This document shows, piece by piece, positions 59,601 through 64,000 of a stretch of 64,000 nucleotides of DNA. The position numbers were made by a program, and so were the translations under genes. The number at the start of each line of letters is the position of its first letter. The stretch's first letter is position 1. The notes beneath the pieces were generated by a model. It had not been told where the DNA came from, searched no databases, and saw only the letters and a program-made list of their open reading frames with translations. Source of the stretch: Sphingobacterium sp. (GTDB lineage: Bacteria; Bacteroidota; Bacteroidia; Sphingobacteriales; Sphingobacteriaceae); contig JAITTY010000009.1 in NCBI GenBank assembly GCA_031286695.1, positions 124,001 through 188,000 on the forward strand, read 5' to 3'.

Positions 59601-61128
59601 TTCACCACCACCCCATCACGATATTTACTCCATCGAAGATTTAGCGCAACTGATCTTTGACCTAAAGAATGCTAACCGTCAAGCAAGAATCAACGTAAAA
59701 TTGGTTTCTAAAGCGGGTGTTGGAACCATTGCTGCCGGAGTTGCGAAGGCCCATGCCGACGTGATTCTTATTGCAGGTTTTGACGGCGGGACAGGTGCAT
59801 CTCCAATCAGTTCGATCAAACATGCTGGACTACCTTGGGAATTAGGTCTTGCAGAAGCGCATCAGACACTTGTTAAAAACAAATTGCGCAGTCGTGTCGT
59901 GTTACAAGCGGACGGCCAGGTAAAAACAGGTCGCGACATCATCATCGCTACTCTATTGGGCGCGGAGGAATGGGGCGTATCTACAGCAGCATTGGTTGCC
60001 GGCGGCTGTATCATGATGCGTAAATGCCACCTGAATACATGTCCTGTAGGTGTTGCAACTCAAGATCCAGAACTGCGTAAATTATTCTCTGGAAAACCAG
60101 AAGATATTGTCAACTTATTTACCTTCCTCGCGGAGGAAGTCCGTGAAACAATGGCTTATCTTGGTTTCCGCACCATCAACGAGATGGTCGGACGCGCTCA
60201 GTTCTTAAAGAAACGGGAAAATATAAACCATTGGAAAGCTAAGAAAATTGATTTCACAGACATTCTACATGTGGAACGCAACGAGCCCGGACAATCGTTA
60301 TACAATACCGAAGAGCAGGATCACGGTATGGCCATGATTTTGGATTGGGGCCTCCTAAAACAATCAAAATTGGCTTTAGATAGCAAAACTCCTGTATTTG
60401 GCACCTTTAAGGTCAAAAATACAGACCGTACTATCGGAACAATGTTGTCCAATGAGATTTCAAAACTCTACGGTTCTGAAGGCCTACCTGACAATACCAT
60501 CAATTTCAAATTTGAGGGTTCCGCCGGACAAAGTTTTGGTGCATTTTCAACGAAAGGTCTTTCATTTGAATTACAAGGTGAAGCCAATGATTACGTTGGA
60601 AAAGGATTATCAGGAGCTCAGTTAGCAATCTATCCAGTTGCAGAAAGTGCACTTGTACCGGAAGATAATATCATTATTGGCAACGTTGCACTATTTGGAG
60701 CAACATCCGGCCATCTATTCGTCAACGGACAGGCCGGTGAACGCTTCGCCGTACGTAACTCAGGTGCAACAGCTGTAGTTGAGGGTGTTGGTGACCATGG
60801 CTGTGAGTACATGACAGGGGGCCGTGCACTTATCTTGGGGGCAACCGGTCGTAACTTTGCTGCCGGAATGAGCGGGGGTATCGCCTGGATCTACGACATT
60901 AACGAGGATTTCCGCGAAAACTGCAATCAGGAAATGGTCGATCTGGATCCATTGGAAAGTGAAGACGAAACTGCAATTATCGCCTTACTGAAACGTCATA
61001 TCTTGCTCACCAATAGCCGTAGAGCAGATTTCATTCTACAAAATTGGTCAAGAGAAAAAAATAAATTCATTAAGGTATTCCCAAGAGAATACAAAAATGT
61101 CATTCGTCAAAAATTAGTTGAAGCATAA
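56614..61128 (+). CDS. gltB: Glutamate synthase large subunit
   Basis: 1504 aa, alpha subunit of GOGAT: L-Gln + 2-oxoglutarate + NADPH gives two L-Glu. The glutaminase domain begins at Cys21 (HDACGVGF, exposed by removal of the N-terminal 20 residues), then the central domain, the FMN/synthase domain (about 840-1200; GEGGEDELRYQPL, KPGEGGQLPG, GTGASPISSIKHAG), the [3Fe-4S] cysteines in CHLNTCPVGVATQD, and the C-terminal beta-helix with repeated Gly motifs (GATSGHLFVNGQAGERFAVR). Promoter features are modest; gltD follows 17 bp later. Confidence 0.98.
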   Translation: MIQQRPKTEGLYDPNFEHDACGVGFVAHIKGNKSHAQVKDALTMLENMEHRGACGCDPESGDGAGIMIQLPHEFLWEECINLGIQLEEPGYYGTGMVFLPKEEDMNKICRDLIEEAAAERGMKFLGYRPVPVNREGIGPTALSAEPEIVQFFVSRPDGVSNTEEFERKLFVLRRLIIQKVKQQQEYPLPLYFASLSCKTIIYKGQLTTYQVGTYYLDLRDPRVVSAFGLVHSRFSTNTFPSWSLAQPFRMLAHNGEINTLTGNLNWFYAGMRALSSPYFTEEEMEILLPIVDRGQSDSACLDNVAELLLHSGRSLTHVMLMLVPEAWDGNTQMDPLKRAFYEYHATLMEPWDGPAALCFTDGKHIGATLDRNGLRPLRYAVTSDDRVVVASEAGALPIEESTIIKKGRQQAGKIFLVDMEQGRILTDNEVKDQLINQQPYSDWLDNYKIKLEELEEPRVTYTYLSKDSVFKYQKTFGFSREDLETILTPMALTGYEPTGSMGSDVPLAILSDQPQHISSYFKQFFAQVTNPPIDPIRERLVMSLATFIGNAGNILIEDKKFCHCVTLPHPILTSKELEKLRSIDTGLFQAKTIQSYFRSDGKPGSLEAGLERLCRYADDAVRDGFEVLILSDRAIDSKHAAIPSLLAVSAVHHHLIKTGNRGAVGLVVEAGDAWEVHHFACLLAFGATAINPYMALASIRTMKEQNTLDTELTWPELSKNYVKAVNNGLLKIFSKMGISTLQSYHGAQIFEVLGIDKSVVDKFFCGAVSRIGGMTLDDLAKEALSKHWRGFEKSRTPQNLLPEGGIYQWKRRGEGHLWNPDTIHLLQQACRTGDYATYKKYAQKINEQKEHMFTLRGLLDFAKHRNSIPLEQVEPASEILKRFATGAMSFGSISHEAHSTLAIAMNRIGAKSNTGEGGEDELRYQPLPNGDSMRSAIKQVASARFGVTSNYLTQADELQIKMAQGAKPGEGGQLPGPKVDAWIAKTRHSTPGVGLISPPPHHDIYSIEDLAQLIFDLKNANRQARINVKLVSKAGVGTIAAGVAKAHADVILIAGFDGGTGASPISSIKHAGLPWELGLAEAHQTLVKNKLRSRVVLQADGQVKTGRDIIIATLLGAEEWGVSTAALVAGGCIMMRKCHLNTCPVGVATQDPELRKLFSGKPEDIVNLFTFLAEEVRETMAYLGFRTINEMVGRAQFLKKRENINHWKAKKIDFTDILHVERNEPGQSLYNTEEQDHGMAMILDWGLLKQSKLALDSKTPVFGTFKVKNTDRTIGTMLSNEISKLYGSEGLPDNTINFKFEGSAGQSFGAFSTKGLSFELQGEANDYVGKGLSGAQLAIYPVAESALVPEDNIIIGNVALFGATSGHLFVNGQAGERFAVRNSGATAVVEGVGDHGCEYMTGGRALILGATGRNFAAGMSGGIAWIYDINEDFRENCNQEMVDLDPLESEDETAIIALLKRHILLTNSRRADFILQNWSREKNKFIKVFPREYKNVIRQKLVEA

Positions 61129-61145
61129 TATAGGAAGCACAGATC

Positions 61146-62606
61146 ATGGGAAAAATTACAGGTTTTAAAGAATTTGAGCGCGTGCTTCCGACAAAAGAAG
61201 CTGTGGAAGGTCGCGTACAGCACTATAAAGAATTCAATAAAGGGTATTCTGAGAACGAGCTCAATAAGCAGGCCGCGCGCTGCATGGACTGCGGTATTCC
61301 ATTTTGTCATTCAGGTTGCCCACTGGGCAATGTCATCCCTGAATTTAACGATGCCGTATACGATGGAAAATGGGAAGAGGCCTATCAGATTTTGTCCTCC
61401 ACCAATAACTTCCCTGAATTTACAGGTAGAATATGCCCGGCACCATGCGAATCAGCCTGTGTGCTCGGTATACATAGTACTCCGATCACTATTGAAGAAA
61501 TCGAAAAACATATTATTGAGATTGCTTTTAAAAAGGGTTATGTCAAAGCACATAAAAGCTATTTAAAAACAGGCAAACGCGTCGCCGTCGTGGGCTCTGG
61601 TCCAGCCGGACTTGCTGCTGCCGCTCAGCTCAATAAAGCAGGTCACGATGTTATTGTCTTCGAACGTGATGATCAGGTTGGAGGCTTACTCCGCTACGGT
61701 ATTCCGGATTTTAAATTAGAAAAATCGGTGATCGATCGTCGTGTCAATCTCATGAAAGAATCGGGAATAGAATTCAAAGTAAATACAGAAGTTGGCAAAG
61801 ACATCAGCTTTTATGAATTAAAAGCTTATGATGCTGTTATACTGGCAACAGGCTCAACTGTTCCATGGCACATGCAATTGCCGGGACATGAAGCTAAAGG
61901 CATACATTTTGCCATGGACTTTTTAACTCAACAGAATAAAGAAGTAAGCGGAATTGCTGTCGAACAAGATCGTATCTTGGCAACAGACAAACATGTTGTT
62001 GTCATCGGTGATGGTGATACTGGATCAGACTGTATTGGTACATCTAATCGTCATCGTGCAAAAAGTATCACACAGATTGCCCGCAAACCTACGCCTTCTA
62101 AACAACGTCTAAAGAACAATCCTTGGCCTATGGACAAGCTCACATTCGGCACCTCCTCTTCCCAAGAAGAAGGCTGTGAAAGACTTTGGGCTACAGAAAC
62201 GCAAGAATTTATTAAAGATGAAGATGGCCATATCAAAGCTATAAAAATCAAAGAGGTTCAATACGAAGTTGATGAATTTGGAAAAAGAACCCGCTTAGGA
62301 GAATCCGAGATTCGTGAAATACCAGCAGACCTCGTATTATTGGCTATTGGTTATCAACATACTGAACATACACTCCTAGAACAATTAGGTGTCCGTGTCG
62401 ATGAAAAAGGAAATATCCTTGCAAATGACAAAGACTACCAAACGACAATTGATAATATCTTCACTGCCGGAGACTGCCGCAAAGGTCAGTCGCTTGTAGT
62501 TTGGGCCATCTCTGAAGGACGTGAATGTGCTCGAAAAGTAGACGAATACTTAATGGGATATTCAGAACTTGAAAGCAAAGACTTCCTGGCAACAATAAAT
62601 GCATAA
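61146..62606 (+). CDS. gltD: Glutamate synthase small subunit
   Basis: 486 aa flavoprotein feeding NADPH electrons to GltB. N-terminal iron-sulfur motifs CMDCGIPFCHSGCPLGNVIP and CPAPCESACVLG, FAD motif VVGSGPAGLAAAAQLNKAG, NAD(P) motif VVIGDGDTGSDCIG (the Gly-x-Gly-x-Ala/Thr-x-x-x form), and LLAIGYQHTE, DNIFTAGDCRKGQSLVVWAI at the end. Closed by a perfect 21-bp hairpin. Confidence 0.97.
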   Translation: MGKITGFKEFERVLPTKEAVEGRVQHYKEFNKGYSENELNKQAARCMDCGIPFCHSGCPLGNVIPEFNDAVYDGKWEEAYQILSSTNNFPEFTGRICPAPCESACVLGIHSTPITIEEIEKHIIEIAFKKGYVKAHKSYLKTGKRVAVVGSGPAGLAAAAQLNKAGHDVIVFERDDQVGGLLRYGIPDFKLEKSVIDRRVNLMKESGIEFKVNTEVGKDISFYELKAYDAVILATGSTVPWHMQLPGHEAKGIHFAMDFLTQQNKEVSGIAVEQDRILATDKHVVVIGDGDTGSDCIGTSNRHRAKSITQIARKPTPSKQRLKNNPWPMDKLTFGTSSSQEEGCERLWATETQEFIKDEDGHIKAIKIKEVQYEVDEFGKRTRLGESEIREIPADLVLLAIGYQHTEHTLLEQLGVRVDEKGNILANDKDYQTTIDNIFTAGDCRKGQSLVVWAISEGRECARKVDEYLMGYSELESKDFLATINA

Positions 62607-62700
62607 AAGGAGCTCGCTCTCAACAGAGAGGTCATACCAGTGATATGCCATGCCAGCGTTTAATCTTTAGTATCAAAGACAAAAGCTTGGACAGTATAAA

Positions 62701-62746
62701 ATCATAAAAAAGGTCCGTTGAGAATTCAACGGACCTTTTTTATGAT
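62701..62746. terminator. Bidirectional terminator between gltD and the phytase-like gene
   Basis: Perfect 21-bp stem (62701-62721 with 62726-62746), loop GAAT, A and T runs on opposite sides. Confidence 0.9.
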
Positions 62747-62759
62747 CAGTAATTAGTTC

Positions 62760-64000
62760 CTATTTCAATGGGTCCTTAAGCTTAACAAAATAAATACTGT
62801 TTTTGTCTACAGTCTTTATGTAAGGCAATATTTTAGACTCATAGAAGCCTTTTCCAGTCACCCCAAAATCATCATCATTACATACCGCGATCAGGAATGG
62901 GTTAATGACAGCCAAGCCCTCTGCTTTATCATGCGGATACAATTCCTTGATGTCAGTCATTAAATCGGCGACCAATGTCTTATTGACTGGTTTAACATTA
63001 TATTTTGCCAATGTAGCCGCGTCTTTGAGTTCCTCCACAGTTTTACCATCAAATAATTTCCCCGTTGCGGTATTATTTGCATCCGAGATATCTGTTGCGC
63101 CAGAAAGATCTATTTTATAAATTTTCTTAAATACAGTAGAGCGAGTTGCTTCTGTCGCGTATTCCCCATCACGTTCCAAGACAATAAATGTTGAATTGCT
63201 CACCGCAGCGATTTCACTTACAGCCTGCAAATCGGTACGCTCCATCATATAGACATATTGTTTCGTGGCGCCGCTCGCAATATCCAGCGTAACAATACGG
63301 ATTGCCAATGAATTTTTAATCGCATCTTTAGATGGATTATAAAGTGGAAATTGCATAATTCCGACCAGTGTTTTACCGTCTGGTGTAAGCGTCAATCCTT
63401 CCATTCCCCGATTAGGGCGACGTTTGGCAAATACCAAAGGCAACTTTTTACCCGTAGACCAAGGGTTAATCCGTTCGATTTCTTTTCCCGAAGCGTCAAA
63501 ATGAACGATATGTGGTCCGTATTCGTCACTGACCCACCAAGAACCATCCGCGCCCCTCGCTAGTCCCTCTGAATCAATTCCATCCTCACTTTTCCCTAGA
63601 TCTTTACCATCAACCCCCAATGCTTTCTCTCCAGAACCACCCTTCCCTTCGGGATTTGGCAGACCATTCAATTTCACCCCATCTTTATTTTTCAATTCGA
63701 TAACAGACTCCAATGTTAGCGTATTTTCTTTTAATCTGAATTTACCGATCTGCGGTGCAAATGCTGGAGTAGCAAATATTTTACTATCACTTTCTGTCCC
63801 ATCTATATTTGGTCCCCTATCCGTTAAAAGATAAAATATAGATTTATCAGTAGGATCTTGGACCATCGATGACCCATAGCCACCATTATACACTTTTACA
63901 CCATTAATATCACTCAATACTTTTGGGTCTGTTGCTATTGCCTTTTGCGGATAGGTCAGTTCTATCGGGTCAGTAATCTGAGACACATCATCTTTACTAC
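62760..64000 (-). CDS. Phytase-like/esterase-like lipoprotein, 5' end outside the window
   Basis: At least 413 codons. The frame stays open past GTG 63986 to the window edge, reading SKDDVSQITDP; the codon cut by the edge is xGT, compatible with Cys, which would be a lipobox Cys before SKDD. So the GTG is not taken as the start and the gene is partial. Beta-propeller-type sequence: YGSSMVQDPTDKSIFYLLTDRGPN, DGIDSEGLARGADGSWWVSDEYGP, NRGMEGLTLTPDGKTLVGIMQ, HDKAEGLAVINPFLIAVCNDDDFG, matching esterase-like phytase family (Phytase-like PF13449) proteins. Likely anchored at the cell surface; substrate unknown. Confidence 0.88.
   Translation of the reverse strand, partial: SKDDVSQITDPIELTYPQKAIATDPKVLSDINGVKVYNGGYGSSMVQDPTDKSIFYLLTDRGPNIDGTESDSKIFATPAFAPQIGKFRLKENTLTLESVIELKNKDGVKLNGLPNPEGKGGSGEKALGVDGKDLGKSEDGIDSEGLARGADGSWWVSDEYGPHIVHFDASGKEIERINPWSTGKKLPLVFAKRRPNRGMEGLTLTPDGKTLVGIMQFPLYNPSKDAIKNSLAIRIVTLDIASGATKQYVYMMERTDLQAVSEIAAVSNSTFIVLERDGEYATEATRSTVFKKIYKIDLSGATDISDANNTATGKLFDGKTVEELKDAATLAKYNVKPVNKTLVADLMTDIKELYPHDKAEGLAVINPFLIAVCNDDDFGVTGKGFYESKILPYIKTVDKNSIYFVKLKDPLK

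Noticed and set aside
1..64000. tRNA/rRNA genes, CRISPR arrays, insertion sequences, prophage
   Set aside because: No cloverleaf with a T-loop GTTCRANNC in the gaps, no regularly spaced direct repeats, no transposase or integrase among the proteins, no terminal inverted repeats with target duplications.

Overview
The window looks like a chromosomal segment of a Bacteroidota bacterium, most likely Sphingobacteriaceae (Sphingobacterium or a close relative). The evidence is an AT-rich composition, repeated Bacteroidota promoters (-7 box TAnnTTTG, sometimes with a TTTG-like -33 box 19-21 nt upstream), A-rich rather than Shine-Dalgarno initiation regions, and lineage-typical families: OstA-like protein, DUF4834, DUF2795, OMP_b-brl barrel receptors, HMA-TonB receptor, and paired lipoamide dehydrogenases. 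I see no insertion sequence, prophage, tRNA, rRNA or CRISPR array. This is mostly core genome with a few accessory-looking islands.

Layout. 0-1.3 kb (-): a small ECF sigma factor operon between two membrane proteins. 1.4-6.2 kb (+): M20 dipeptidase, LysR regulator, then a sulfur-type cluster of diheme cytochrome c resembling thiosulfate dehydrogenase TsdA, a DsrE-like protein and a ModA-like solute-binding protein without a permease. 6.3-8.8 kb: PlsC acyltransferase overlapping a LolD-type ATPase, DUF2795, a secreted orphan. 8.9-12.7 kb: a tryptophan half-operon trpD-F-B-A preceded by a 15-aa leader peptide with three consecutive Trp codons and an attenuator hairpin. 12.9-19 kb: Tat-exported phospholipase C, an untracked 38-aa membrane protein, and a metal-type pair (HYC_CC_PP-like protein plus HMA-TonB receptor). 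19-20.1 kb (-): kdsC-maf. 20.1-21.1 kb: a 0.9 kb gap with a probable small RNA and an 11-bp tandem repeat. 21.1-27.5 kb: hybrid kinase - CheR - CheB - hybrid kinase. 27.7-32.4 kb: azurin, two lipoamide dehydrogenases, thioesterase, DUF3817. 32.5-35.4 kb (-): LacI regulator, degenerate HAD protein, orphan, LolD.

35.6-39.3 kb (+): sucC, asnS and a Sua5/YrdC-family gene. 39.3-39.7 kb: a gap holding about ten DnaA-box-like 9-mers and a 19-bp perfect inverted repeat, a candidate replication origin or other DnaA-binding region. 39.7-44.8 kb (-): SRPBCC, Crp/Fnr, DUF721(DciA-like)-recF, DUF4834, PH-like protein, tilS. 44.9-50.7 kb: OstA-like protein (GTG start), rdgB, secreted orphan, conserved orphan, deoxyhypusine-synthase-like enzyme. 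50.9-55 kb (-): a BlaI - M56/amidase fusion - TonB-type receptor operon under an extended inverted-repeat operator. 55.1-56.3 kb (-): L-Ala-D/L-Glu epimerase followed by an untracked 36-aa TatA-like microprotein. 56.6-62.6 kb (+): gltB-gltD. 62.8-64 kb (-): a phytase-like lipoprotein running off the window.

The most unusual item is the receptor at 53.1-54.6 kb. It has BlaR1 topology (four TM segments, HExxH metalloprotease loop), but the beta-lactam sensor is replaced by an apparently complete peptidoglycan amidase (Amidase_3) domain. It sits between its BlaI repressor and an outer-membrane receptor, and next to a murein-peptide epimerase. A second pattern is a set of genes (lolD, sucC, recF, tilS, ostA, the HYC-type gene) whose start codon lies 3-5 nt after a perfect TAnnTTTG box, which predicts leaderless mRNAs.
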